Source of the DNA: Prorocentrum cordatum | Taxonomy: Eukaryota; Sar; Dinophyceae; Prorocentrales; Prorocentraceae | Length of the DNA: 64,000 bases | Assembly: GCA_963575745.1 (NCBI GenBank) | Contig: CAUYUJ010018037.1 | Coordinates: 785,310 to 849,309, forward strand | Direction of reading: 5' to 3' | Part shown: in pieces, positions 29,306 through 39,799 of the stretch | Position numbering within the stretch: the stretch's first letter is position 1 | How the letters are laid out: every line of letters begins with the position of its first letter | Notes under the pieces: model-generated | What the model was told of the DNA's origin: nothing | What the model saw: the letters and a program-made list of their open reading frames with translations, nothing else | The model's database searches: none | Program-made: the position numbers and the translations under genes

Positions 29306-29402
29306 TCCTCCTCCTCCTCCTCCTCCTCCTCCTCCTCCTCCTCCTCCTCCTCCTCCTCCTCCTCCTCCTCCTCCCCATCATCCTCCACCTCCTCCTCCTC
29401 CT
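29306..29402 (+). repeat. (TCC)n microsatellite at the 3' junction of the LINE
   Basis: About 30 TCC units, interrupted near 29375 and 29387. They follow CCATCCATCCATCC at the end of the short 3' UTR. Together with the 5' tract this places the LINE inside one pyrimidine microsatellite, or the repeats are an element-borne tail. Confidence 0.95.
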
Positions 29403-29985
29403 GCAGCGCCGCGCGGCGATCCCGGCCGCGCCCGCGCGCCCGCGGCGCCGCCCGACGGCGGCCGGCCCGACGCGAGTGCGGGAGCCCACCTTGACGCCAC
29501 CGGGGACCTTGATCGGGGGCCGTGAGACTCAGGAGCGACAAAAGGACGTACATGTACGTGAATACACGCTGGTTTCGAGAGTACGCATTGCGCAAATGTT
29601 CGTATAACGCGGCCGGTCTCGCGGATCGAGGGGCCGTGTTCATGTACATAGCTGGGCGCGTACGTCCTTTGTGGGCTCCCTAGAGACGGGGGTCGATGCC
29701 AACGGGGGTCATTTTTTTTGTCTGGCGCGCTCTGACCGAGCGTGACGCAGCAGGAAGCCGCGCCCATAGCGCCGAGGCGCCGTGCCCGGGACAGGCCACC
29801 AGCATCGAACTAGGGGGGGGGGGGAGGAGGGGAGGGCCCCCACGACCCCGGCCAGCACAAGGGGAGTGCGCGGCAGCGGGATGGTGGGGGGCGTTGCCTC
29901 CGCGAACGTCGTCGGCAACGTTCACCTCAGACCAGGAGGTGCCACTGACCACTCTGTACACCCTAGCGGAGCGGGTGGGCCCAGG
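29403..29985. other. no supported gene
   Basis: GC-rich start (29403-29500), then unique sequence with a T-run at 29711 and a G-run at 29813-29824. Nothing recognised. Confidence 0.4.
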
Positions 29986-30029
29986 CGGCACGGCTTGCCC
30001 ACCGTGGCGGGTACTCTGACACGGGGGTC

Positions 30030-30180
30030 AGCCAGAGCGCCCGATCTTGCAGGATCCTGCAGGGCCAGGGTCGCACAGACCCGGGCTTGGGCGCAGGATC
30101 CAGCAGGATCTTGCAGGGTCCTTCGCAGTGGCCAGGGCTTGGGCGCAGGATCTTGCAGAAGTCTGCGAGGCCTGACTGAC
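30030..30180 (+). repeat. short degenerate tandem repeat (GCAGGATCTTGCAGG)
   Basis: Words such as GGATCCTGCAGGGCCAGGG, GGGCTTGGGCGCAGGATC and ATCTTGCAGGGTCC recur with periods of roughly 45-50 bp over three or so copies. Non-coding minisatellite. Confidence 0.6.
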
Positions 30181-30199
30181 CGGGTTCTGGATTGACCCG

Positions 30200-30730
30200 G
30201 GTCAGATGATCCCCAATTTTATCCAGAGGTGGGGAGAGAGGAGGTTACCATGCACTGACAAGGGTGAGAACGAAAAGGAAGGAGGAAGGGGGTAGGGGTG
30301 AGCGGCCACGCCACACCACAAATGCTGGTGGTGCTCGCTATGACGTAGCGCTTCGCCAGTAGCGGTGCACACGACGCACCTTGTCCGTAGCGCTGCAGAT
30401 GTAGTGCGAGCGTGCGGGTTGCTACACATGCCAGTGAGAGCCGTAGGCATTATGGGATAGTAAGATGGTTCGCAGTCTGCTGGCTACAGGCAGACCAGTT
30501 TTGCCTGTTGTGATGGCCGGCCGCGCCATCATCGTGAATTGGCACATGAATATTTGTTTTTTGTGTAGAGCCGGAAGCAGGCCTCTCATACGGCGGTGCG
30601 CGATGGCGAGTGGCTCTTTGTACTGATCGAAGGAGCTGCGCCCCGCCTCGTAGACAGCCTCTACGGTACGGACCCTCAGCTGGAGTACATTGTCCCATTT
30701 GTCCCGTCAAGTAGCTGAGCTGCGATCTTC
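30200..30730. other. no supported gene
   Basis: Unique-looking sequence of balanced composition on both strands, without a recognisable domain or repeat partner. Confidence 0.4.
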
Positions 30731-30734
30731 AGTA

Positions 30735-32130
30735 AATCGCGTGGTGGAAGTTCTCTTGGTGGACCTCGTAGCTCAGTTGATTGCCCTCGTAGTTCAGGTG
30801 GCCCTCGGACCTCTGCTGTCAGCTCTCGCAGCTCTTGTAGCCCTCGTAGTTCAGCTGGTGTCCCCGATAGGTCTGCACGTGGTCGCCATAGCTCTAGCCT
30901 CTGCTCTCGCAGACCAGCGGCTGTTCATGGTGGCTCAGCTGGTGGCCGAGGACGCTCTCGTAGCTGAGTGGTCTGCCCTCGTAGCTCAGCTAGCGGAGGG
31001 CACTGGTAGCACAGCCGGTGGCCCTTGAAGTTCTGCTGGTGGCCCCTCGAAGCTCCGCTGGCGGTCCTCGTAGTTTTGCGGGCCCGGGTGGCTCGGCTGG
31101 TGGCCCGCAGAGCTCCGCTCGGTGTCCGTGTAGCTCAGCTCGTGTTCCTGTTAGCTCGGCAGGTGGCCCCAGTAGCTCTACGGGTGGCTCTCGAGGCTTT
31201 GCTGGCGGCCCTGGCAACTCTGCTGGGTGCCCTCGTGGCTCTGCCGGTGGCTCTCGAAGCGCAGCAGGCTGTCCTCGCAGTTCTGCCCGTGGCCCCAGTG
31301 GCTCTACTGGGGACTCCCGAAGCTCTGCCTGCTGTCCAAGTAGCTCAAACTCGTGGTGCTCGTAGCTCGGCAGCTTGCTTGCGGAGCTCAGCTGGTTGCC
31401 ATGGAAGGTCTGCCCATTGCCCGTGAAGTTCAGCTTGTGGACCTCGTAGCTCAGCAGGTGGCCCGCGTGGCTCTGCTGGTGGCTCTTGGATGTATGCTGG
31501 CTCTCGTAGCTCTGCTCAGGCCTCGCTGCGCTCGTCCCTCTCCTCGTACTCGTCGTGCCTGTCGTTCCCCTCCTCGTCGCTCTCGTCGGTTCGTTCCTCC
31601 TCTATGCCTCCGTGGTGCGGCGGCTTTTTGAGGCTTCCGAGGGGGTGTATCGGCGGGCCTGGTGTACGGTTGCGTCCACGTCGTCATGTCCAGGGCCGCG
31701 TGGTGGTAGTAGCGTCGCCCCTGCTGGTCGAGGTAGCTGTTCCAGCCAAGTGGCAGGGAGGCTGGTGCCGGTGGCTCTCGTAGTTGGGCTGGCAGTTCTC
31801 GTAGCTCAGCCAGGGGTTGTCAAAGTTATGCTTGTCGCCCTCGTAGCTCGGCTAGTAGTCTTAGACCTGCATGCGGCCCTCGTAGCTCTGTGCATGATCC
31901 TGGTAGCTCAGCCTGTGGTCCTCGTAAGCTCTGCTGGTGGCTCTCCAAACTCTGCTGGTGGTTCTTGAAGCTCAGCTGTTTGCCCCATAAGCTCTCTGCC
32001 TCTTGCCGTCCTAGCTCTGCCAGTGGCCCTCGAAGTTCAGCTGGTGGGTCGTGAGGCTTTGCTTCGTGCCGTTGAAGCTCTGCTTGTGGCCCTCGAAGCT
32101 GGCCGTCCAAACTCTGGTTGCGGCCTGGTG
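30735..32130 (+). repeat. 21-bp minisatellite (GTGGCCCTCGTAGCTCAGCTG)
   Basis: About 1.4 kb of degenerate 21-mers, GGTGGCCCTCGNAGCTCNGCT, often decayed. Twenty-one is a multiple of three, so each frame keeps a seven-residue period: GGPRSSA in one, VALVAQL in another, GPPAELR on the reverse strand. I found no stable start, stop or domain that would make one of these a gene. The array is interrupted around 31540-31720 by unrelated sequence. Confidence 0.85.
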
Positions 32131-32800
32131 GCAATCGTAGCCCTGGTGGCCGTTGTAGTCCTGGTGGACGTGCCTGCTCTGGAGGACGTCGTATCTGGTC
32201 AAGGGGCCGTCGTGGTCCACGCTGGCTCCGTCCACTGAGAAAGGAAGCACCAGGTCGCCCCCGTGCTGTCCTCTCTCGCTTGGAGGGGGGGCCTGCTCGC
32301 CGAGGCACGCCTGGGTCATGCACGGCAAGGGCTCCGCGGGCCAGGTCGATCGTGATCTGGCCTGGCTTAAACTCGGCCGCGAACGGGTTCATGCCGCAGC
32401 GATTGCCGTCGCTCTGGCCGACGACCTTGGTGGCGCAATGGGTATCGTACTCGTGGCACTTGTGGTGCTTCGTGTCGCACTCGGTGTCGTAGTCGCCCGA
32501 GGTGTCGTACCTGGCGCCGTACTCGTCATGAGGCTGCTTGTTTCGCAACCCGTCGCATAGGCAATGCGCCTTTTTGAGGGAAGCCGTAGCGATGCTCACG
32601 ATGGCGTGGAGGTGTGGTTGTCTCCCACGTCGGACGAGTTATCTCGTCCTCCTGCGTGCTGCAGTTGTTCGTGCCCGTGCCGTCAAGGCCGCATTTTGTC
32701 TCGGTACTGTGGCCGGCATGCCTCTCCTCGAATCGTGGGCGCGCCTCGTCGCCCTGATGGTGCGCACACCCTGTTGGTCGCCTCCCGGCGGAAAGGGATG
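32131..32800. other. no supported gene
   Basis: Runs out of the 21-bp minisatellite into sequence with repeated GTCGTAC/GTGGC words (about 32440-32530). One open frame spans 32538-33857 but most of it is MITE, poly-A and microsatellite, so it is not called. Confidence 0.4.
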
Positions 32801-32970
32801 TAGAGTCAACCCGCATGGGAAGGATGGGCAACCTTCCCCAAGGGGACTTTTCCATCCTCGCCCTCCCCGGTCCATCCTTGGCCGCGCCCCGCTCGAAAAG
32901 CTTCGGCACGGGCGTCCAAGGCCCCATGCATCCTTTCCGTGCATCCTCGTGATAATCGGGTTGGCTGCAG
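32801..32970. mobile_element. MITE-like TIR element, family M1, copy 2
   Basis: It starts TAGAGTCAACCCGCATGGGA and ends with GTGATAATCGGGTTGGCTGC, which pairs as an imperfect terminal inverted repeat. The interior matches copies 1 and 3 (GGATGGGCAACC, TCGGTCCATCCTTGGC-like, GCATCC...GTGCATCCTCGTG). 170 bp, non-coding. Confidence 0.7.
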
Positions 32971-33029
32971 ACGCCGATGACTTCCCGCGCGCTGGTGCAG
33001 AGGCACGCGCGGTTGTTCGCCCTCCCTCA

Positions 33030-33190
33030 GGAGGACAAGAAACACACAGACACAATGATTCGTCGATTCCCAGAAGATATGAGCAAGATGGGAAGCGGGG
33101 GGGGGGAAGACAAAAAACCAGAACATGTGGTAAAAGATGGGGAATTCTGTTCTATGTGTACATCTATGTGTATGCCCTGGGGCCCCTTCA
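33030..33190 (+). repeat. dispersed repeat M4, copy 2
   Basis: Matches 2121-2279 (AAGAAACACACAGACACAAT, TCGTCGATTCCCAGAA, GGGAAGCGGGGGGG, GGGGCCCCTTCA). A 31-bp direct repeat, GTGCAGAGGCACGCGCGGTY followed by GTYCGCCCTCC, lies on both sides (32996 and 33309), so M4 plus the adjacent A-rich block sits between direct repeats. Confidence 0.6.
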
Positions 33191-33207
33191 ACGATCTCCC
33201 GCGCGCG

Positions 33208-33306
33208 ATTGCAAAAAAAAAGGATCTCAAAACAAAGGATTGCAAAAAAAAGATTGCAACGTTTTTTTTTTTGCAAAAAAAAAAAAAAAAACAAAAAATG
33301 CAATCC
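33208..33306 (+). repeat. poly-A/poly-T foldback block
   Basis: A-runs of 9-17 bases alternate with the words TTGCAA and GATTGCAA. A T13 run pairs with a flanking A17 run inside GATTGCA...TGCAATC, giving a long AT hairpin. It looks like retroposed tail sequence or an element end. No gene. Confidence 0.7.
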
Positions 33307-33499
33307 TTCGTGCAGAGGCACGCGCGGTCGTCCGCCCTCCCGTGGACGAGCGGAGGTGTGCAGGGCGGCGCGCCCGCCGCCCGCCGCCGATGGCGCGGGT
33401 CGGGGCGCCGAAGCGCGGGACACCCCCCGAGGGCGGGGCCGCGCGGCAGGGGCGCGGCGGCGGTGGCGAGCGCGGGGAATATACAGAGATCCCGCAGAC

Positions 33500-33751
33500 G
33501 GCTCTCCACCTCCTCGTCCTCCTCCTCCTCCTCCTCCTCCGTCCTCCTCCACCTCCATCCCTCCCCTCCTCCTCCCTCTGGTTCTCCATCCTCCATCCCT
33601 CCTCCCTCCTCCTCCTCCTCCTCCTCCTCCTCCCTCCTCCTCCTCCTCCTCCTAATCAACCTCCATCCCTTCCCTCCTCCTCCCTCTGGTTCTCCATCCT
33701 CCATCCTCCTCCGTCTCCTCCTCCTCCTCCTCCTCCTCCTCCTCCTCCTCC

Positions 33752-33801
<50 letters not shown>

Positions 33802-34010
33802 GCCATCATCGCCATCATCAGCATCAGCATCGTCATCGTCACTATCATCATCGTTGATCCTGCTCCTCCTTCTCCTCCTTATCTTCCTTCATCCTCCGTC
33901 TCCCTTTCTTCCTCCATCCTCCTCCGTCTCCCCCTCCTCCTCCTCCGCCTCCTCCACTACCTCCTCCTCCTTCTCCTCCCCCTCCTTCTCAACCCTTGTT
34001 CTGCAATTTC
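33500..34010 (+). repeat. (TCC)n and (ATC)n microsatellite complex
   Basis: TCC runs with a duplicated CCCTCTGGTTCTCCATCC word (33583 and 33684), then (ATC)n at 33752-33850 and TCC again to 33990. 34150-34490 continues as C/T-rich, CTCCCTCCTCC-like sequence. The Pro/Ser/Leu-rich frames are artefacts. Confidence 0.9.
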
Positions 34011-34529
34011 CTTCTCCAAAAGAGCGTGGCCATAATTCCAAACACCCTAATGTTCATTCTTCGTAGTTTCAAACTCCGCGCAGACGCGGGGCCGAGGACC
34101 CAACGCCATCACGTGGTCTGCAGCAGTTTCGCAGAAAAAGTTCAAACGTTGCCATGCCTCGATCCCGGTGCTCCCTCCTCGTCCTGCTCCTGCCGTGGCT
34201 TCCTTCTGCTCCCCCTTGCTCCTCCCTCCTCCCCCTGCTCATCCCTACTCCCCGCTCCCCTTCCCCGTCCTCCAAATCCTCCCTCTGCTCCTGCAGGGGC
34301 GGCCGAGCCAGCACTCGGGAAACGCGCTTCCGCCACAGCGCCCCCTCTGCTCCTCCCTCGTCGCCCCCTCCAGATCCTCATCCTCCTCCTCTTCCTCCCT
34401 GCTCCCTCCTCCCATTTCTTGCCCCTCCGTCCTGGCCCCCCCTCGCTTCCTCTAACCCCTACCCCCTTCGTTCTCCGTCATCCCCCCCCCCGACCCCCGA
34501 CGCCATGATTTGTTCACAACGTCGTCCTT

Positions 34530-34655
34530 CAGAGGTCTCGAGGTGGAGGAGGACGAGGAGGACGAGGAGGAGGTGGAGGAGGAGCGAGGAGGAGGAGGAG
34601 GTGGAGGAGAAAGAGGAGGAGGAGGAGAAGGAGGAGGTGGAGGAGCAAGAGGAGG
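34530..34655 (+). repeat. (GGA)n microsatellite
   Basis: An interrupted GGA/GAGGAA run, purine-only on the + strand for over 100 bases, opposite in sense to the TCC tracts upstream. Confidence 0.9.
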
Positions 34656-34970
34656 CCCTCTGCTGGTCTAGAGTCTTCATTTGATTGTTTTGTTGCCCGC
34701 TAAGGATTTTTGGAGGCTGAAAGTTGCCAACAATTGTCCCTTGCGTTTTTGTTGCGACTCGAGGGAGTTTGGCCCACATCTCCACGTCGGCGGCGAGCCC
34801 GGGGGGGAGTTGAGAAGGGGCGCGCCTTCTGAGAAGTTGTCTGAGCTTTCCCCGAAGACGCAGAACACTTCTGAGAAGGCGCGAGGGCTTCTGAGAAGCT
34901 CCGCCGCCTGATGAGAGGGCCTTCTCCTTCTCATTTCCCCCCTCGCTCGCCGCCGATGTTTACGACTCGA

Positions 34971-35137
34971 GGGGGTCCTGGCCCCCTCGCTCCACCTCTC
35001 CGCCGTCCACCTCGTCGCCGGCCCCCGCCGGCGGCGCCCGGGCCCGCGCCCCGAGGTCCGACCTGCGTCTGATGCACGCGGACAGCGACGGTGACGGGGA
35101 CGTCGTGCTCATCGCGGATGGCAAGGAGCACAAGGCC
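34971..35137 (+). CDS. exon-like segment (LRLMHADSDGDG)
   Basis: The frame reads a Pro/Ser/Thr-rich stretch then SDLRLMHADSDGDGDVVLIA and DGKEHK, ending at a GC donor (AAG|GC, 35131) or a GT donor (GAG|GTAGGG, about 35143). The piece resembles the end of kinase exon A at 49 kb (LRCVDLTDD...VVVIAADSKDL), with the same order of low-complexity then LR-x(4)...VV-x-IA-D. It may be a paralogous first exon. The left boundary (AG|G near 34970) is a guess. The DSDGDGD word recalls an EF-hand loop but lacks the position-12 acidic residue. Confidence 0.35.
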
Positions 35138-35185
35138 GCGAGGTAGGGGGAACAAGGGAGGGGAAAAGCAGGGAGGGAGGACAGT

Positions 35186-35240
35186 GTTAAGAGGAGGAGG
35201 AGGAGGAGGAGGAGGAGGAGGAGGAGGAGGAGGAGGAAGA
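35186..35240 (+). repeat. (GGA)n microsatellite
   Basis: About 17 GGA units, immediately after the exon-like segment. A shorter GGA-rich run occurs at 35645-35735 and another at 35908-35940. Confidence 0.9.
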
Positions 35241-35530
35241 GGAGGAGCATTAGTAGCCCAAGCAGGGTCTTGCAACTTTCCACTCCTGCACCCATCTCCC
35301 CAATGCCCTCGAGGGGGGGGGTCGAAGGTCGATAGAACCTCGCCCTGCCAAGCCAATTGGCGAGTTTTCTGGTTCGGTTCTCGAGAGAGGGTGCTGCGAG
35401 CGATGTCTGCGTGCGGGCCCTCTCGCCCGTCGGGTGTGGTGTCCCTGCCGACGCTCGCACCAAAACGAGCGTCTTGCCCAGAGGGGGCTCTGCCCGGCTC
35501 TGCCCACCCCCGGGAGGGCGGCGGGAAGAG

Positions 35531-35635
35531 GACAATTGGCGTTTGCTAAACGGCCCTGGGCGTTTACCAAACAGCCCTGCCCTGTTCGATGCCTTCCGTG
35601 GGTGCGTGTACTAGACGGCTTCGCTTGTCGGGGTG
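35531..35635 (+). repeat. dispersed repeat R2, forward copy
   Basis: Matches the reverse complement of 54902-55005: GACAATTGGCGTTTGCTAAACG...CAGCCCTGCCCTGTTCGAT...GACGGCTTCGCTTGTCGGGGTG. The family word CGTTTACTAAACG is a perfect odd palindrome and occurs twice in the other copy. Function unknown. Confidence 0.75.
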
Positions 35636-35735
35636 CTTGTGGGGGGTGGAGGAGGAGGAGGTGGAAGAGGAGGGGGAGGAGGCAGAGGATCAGGAGAAGG
35701 AGGATGAGGAGGAGTAGGAGGAGGATCCTTTCCTC

Positions 35736-36640
35736 TCGGGGTCCTGGGAAAACGCATCGGAGGACCAGGCAGTACCACAGATGCTCATCTGCTAATCCTT
35801 CGCCCCATGCTTGTTCCTCCCCTTCGCTTCGAGCAAGTGTATTCGTGGCGCGTGATGTGACATTGAGTTCGTTCTGTCCCCATGGTCGTTCGTGGGCAGG
35901 CATTCGGAGGAGGAGGAGGAGGAATAGGAGGTGGAGAAGGAGGCGATTAGGTGGGAGAGTGGGAGGAGGCGGAGGAGGGAGGACATTGGGAGGAATGATG
36001 GCGCAGGAGGAGTGGGAAGCAGGAGGGCGACGAGAACGATGAGAGGGGAGGAAGATGGGGAGTAGGGAGGACGAGGGCAGGAGAGGGGTCGAGAGAAGGG
36101 AGGTGAGGAGGAGGGAACGGTGGACGGAGGCGAGAACTCAGCATGTCGTGCATGGAATGCATGAAAGTCTCAATGACATATCTGAGCTAGGGCTTGCATG
36201 CAATATCATACTTCGGATCGTCTCTCGGAGGCTTCGGTGCACTCGGTTCATCGCGCTGGTGCCCTTCCGTGCCCGCCCCGTCTTACCTTCAGGAGTCTCT
36301 GTAGAACCCCGCTCCCCCCTCCGCCAGACACAGTAGTGCTTCTGTAAGTCCGCGACGCTGGGGGAGCACATGTGACCTAGGCCCGTAACCATTTACCAAC
36401 CCTACCCTTGCGGGTCCAATCGCCGCTGCGGCATCGTACATTCTGGCTTGGGCTCACTGGGCTGCAGACACCCCTCAAGTTTTGATCCCCAGCCTTTTTT
36501 GAGAAACCTGACCCGCCGGGGTAGGGTTCACAGGTGGCTGCCTACTTACACCCCAGTCGTTGAAAGCACTTCTTTCTGAACTCCCACATCCCAATCTACT
36601 TCTAGCGCCCTCCTGCTTCAAGAAGCGATGTTCGTTTGCG
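35736..36640. other. no supported gene
   Basis: Purine-rich in the first half (GGAGGAGG, GAGGGAGGA words at 35910-36120) and unique in the second half. No domain, repeat partner or RNA gene was seen. Confidence 0.4.
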
Positions 36641-36890
36641 TTGTTTGTCTTTCTCGCTCTCGCTGGGCCTGGCCCCAACCTACGTTGTCCGCATTTCTAC
36701 CTCATGCTTTTACTTACTTCATCCAACTGAACGGGGAGGAGGAGGAGGAGGCCCACATGGGCGTGATGCATCAGAGCCTCGCGTTGGTCAACCTTCTGTC
36801 CTTGAAGCGCCAGGAGTCGGTTATGGGACCATCTGTCGTGGGGGAGGATGCGGAGATCAATCCCATGTATGCTGTGAATAGATCAGTATT

Positions 36891-37776
36891 ATGGGGGATA
36901 TGCTTCGATATGATATGTGGGCTTGGTTTCAGGTCCACGATGATGAGAATAACTATAGAATTGGGTTCCGGATTGGATCGTCAAAGTCGGAAGTATTCTA
37001 CATCTGGGCGTTTTCCCACCGCGCCTGGGACAACATCCAGAACGCTCTTCATGGCAATAGGCCTAACCAGAAGAAGACGACTGTTGTCAAGGCCTTGGCA
37101 CGATTGAGTCCAGCCAAGACTCCAGCTAGAATCTGCGGTGCTCAAGGTGAATGAGTATCACAATGGCCCGAACAATGTATGACCACGTCAAGAAGCACTC
37201 GACGGACAGGATGCAGGCCATCGCCTCAAAGCCGACCGCCGAGATAAAGCAGCTCATTGACAATTGTATGCGCGGGATGCCGGTGGGAGCCCCTTTCCAG
37301 CAGCATCGAGGCCAACGTTGAACACCGAAACAAACAGATGAAGAAACAAAGTGGAACCACCGCGGACTGGATGGCAGTATACTTCACTCTTGGATTCGGA
37401 TTATCGGGGTATTATAATTGTGCGCGGGTTGCCAACATACGATAACAAAGTGAGCGCGGAACATCTGGTCACGGTCGCTGAGTTGCTGGAGCTTGCCAAA
37501 GTCGACAGCTTCGGGCAACGGCCCGACCCACCCGAACCCTTCGTTTGTCTGTTTGCGCAGTCCCTTGCGCACTCCCCGGCACCATTGGCAGCATCTCTGG
37601 CAGCGAGGTCTTGCGATTCATGTGCACGCTCAGGGTGCAGATCTGGATTTTCGTGTTTGGAGCGGGAGGGTGTTCAACGACGACCTCCCAGGGCAGCGTG
37701 GTGTGATTTCAGGGTTCTTCAAAGTGTCTCCGGGGACAACACAATTATTGCGAGCGGAGTCTGGACCAGATGGTAG
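36891..37776 (+). pseudogene. protein-like fragments, possibly ORF1 of the decayed LINE
   Basis: Short frames such as WAWFQVHDDENNYRIGFRIG and NVFYIWAF-like SKSEVFYIWAFSHRAW (36891-37154), then ADWMAVYFTLGF and HLVTVAELLELAKVDSF (37257-37776), have globular composition but end in stops and switch frame. I recognise no family. The position upstream of endonuclease and RT pieces suggests they are element-derived. Confidence 0.3.
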
Positions 37777-38805
37777 CATATTTCAGCGCTCGAGTGCAGA
37801 AGGTACTACGAACTTCGAACGCGAGGAACGTGTTCCGCTTGCCAAGGGCAGCGCTATGGAGGGGGCACTCGGGCAGATCAAGACATTGGATGGTGGTCAT
37901 TGTCTCGGCTACCACCAGAACGGCTCACTTTTCTTCAGGGCTGATAAGCAGAAGGCGTCAGCAGCATGGAGGTTATTGCAGTCCCGTGCTCCGCCTGCGC
38001 CGATGCTGCACGAACATTTCGTCACTTCCTAGGCTTGTCGCGGGTAAGCAGTTGGCATCGGAGATTTCAACGCAGCTCGGATGGCAAGCAGAATGTGTTA
38101 GTACAGGTACACGTGGCAAGGGCACTCGAGCCGCTCCCGCGGTTCGAGCGCGTGCTGCTGGTCCCCCGCAGGTCTCCGACCTCACGCTGGACACTGTGCA
38201 GGCCGCGATCAGAGCACTGAAATCACAGAAGGAAGACACTTTACCATAATGTCGATCCTGGGTAGATGTGGTGCCAAATTATGATGACAGGAAGCCAACT
38301 GACAAGCCCACGCCACCAACGGCAACGGCGACGTCGACAGGCTCGACAGCAGATTTAACGCGACCAGGTCGTGTACAGTAGCAGGTGCAGCCACAACCAC
38401 CAGGATAACAACTCTGCCCTCCATCATCTGCGCACTCGGCTGGGAGTGGGTTCGCACCTGCTCGGCGAGTGCTCTGGCAGCCCAGAATCAGCAGATCATG
38501 TCGCAGCAGTTGCAAGGCCAGGGATTTGCGAAGTGTTTTGCCTTACTGCGTGGAGGAGATGAGAGTCTGAAGGGGCAGGAGAAGGCGCGGGGCGCTGGGC
38601 TTGCGCACTTAGCCAAACGACTTCGTGCAACTACCGATATGCAAGTGGGCATCTGCAAGCGTGAACCACCGCGATGACGCATTTGCGACGGCTTCGTGGC
38701 AAACGACCCCCTGAGGGACCTGCGCCGGCTAGTTCAATGAGGTTGGCAAGTATGCGATCCGCAAATATTACCAGCTGGAGCACTTTTGCTGGGCGGAAGT
38801 AATGC

Positions 38806-39186
38806 GTGACAGCGGAAGTCCAGGGGGCGCGCGACAACAGGAAAGTCCAGTGCGCCTTCGAGGACGCCGAGTCCATGGGAGATCAAGCGGTCCTGATGCG
38901 CGTGGATTCAAATGCTACCTTTGCCCTATCATCTATGCGAGCAGCGGCCCAGGCAACTGGGCGATGGCGCGATTTTGAAGCCATCGACGGAGCGGGGCCG
39001 ACGTGTGGCCTGGACCCGAAGTGTGACAAGTACTCACCAGGTGTGCACGCTTGTCGGCCAGATTTTATCGCAGCGAGCACCGCGGCACGCGAGGCGATTG
39101 ACTCTTTCCGCCCTCGCAGAGACCTCGGCGCGCGCTCTCATCTGGGACCCGAGCTCGCCATCAACGGCAAGCAGTTGGATGAGTAA
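38806..39186 (+). pseudogene. LINE endonuclease, C-terminal part
   Basis: The frame has RVDSNATFALSSMRAAAQAT (VDSN at the GDxN position), GRWRDFEAIDGAGPTC, HACRPDFIAASTAAREAI (the R-x-D-x-I strand of APE-type endonucleases) and DLGARSHLGPELAI (the catalytic-His strand). Upstream a GDFN word in VGIGDFNAAR is readable at 38050-38080 in another frame, so the domain may be duplicated or interrupted. The frame stops at 39186. Confidence 0.5.
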
Positions 39187-39799
39187 TGGCGTATTCTTCG
39201 GGCCCCCTCGGCTAGCCCTTTCGAGGCGCTCGAGAACATGCCAAATGGAGATGGCGAGGCACTCGGCGAGGAGTGCGTTGACCAGTACCGCGGCGATCTC
39301 GAGAAGGTATTGGGCGATGAGCCAGCGGATGAGGCCTGGAAACTTGTCGGCGCAATGGGAGACAATGCCCTTGAACGCCGATTGGAGCACGCGGACATTG
39401 GCTTCGATCATCGGCGCCGCGGACGCAGAGCCAGATGCCTAAGCTCATCGATTTCACCACGTTCTCTCTAGCCAATGCGAAGCGAGACCCTGCGACTGAG
39501 GGCCAGTCGACGACAACGAATGCGGACGTTGGAGAATACTCCAGCATAGTTGATGGAGCTGGCCACCCAGCTGGCGAAGTACATTCCTGAATGTGGGCCA
39601 GCAACTGCGCGGCCGCCGCTACGACGGCGACTGCGCGCGCAGAGACTGTGGGATCAGGCGCGCCCTCAGCTCCAGCGTGCCCCACGATTTCGTGACCGAC
39701 CCCTCTCTCTTCCCCATCTCGATAGAGCTGGCGAGCGCCGAGATCGACATGGGGGGCGGCGCGCGCGCGTTGCCACGGGACGAACGCAAGCTATAATCG

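Noticed and set aside
30987-31687. GPPAELRGP repeat protein on the - strand
   Set aside because: It is the reverse reading of the 21-bp minisatellite. No start, stop or flanking domain supports it and decayed units break the pattern.
32538-33857. 439-codon + strand ORF
   Set aside because: It crosses a MITE, a dispersed repeat, a poly-A hairpin and TCC/ATC arrays, with no stretch of protein-like sequence.
38050-38080. GDFN endonuclease motif as the catalytic core of the second LINE
   Set aside because: It lies 0.8 kb and a frame away from the matching C-terminal endonuclease strands, which have their own VDSN in the right place. It may be a chance hit or a duplicated piece, so it is mentioned but not called.
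39034-39411. Reverse-strand frame MIEANVRVLQSAFKGIVSH... as an integrase fragment
   Set aside because: It reads protein-like and faintly resembles an integrase helix region, but no D,D,E motif lies nearby on that strand and the + strand carries LINE endonuclease sequence right beside it. Left unassigned.
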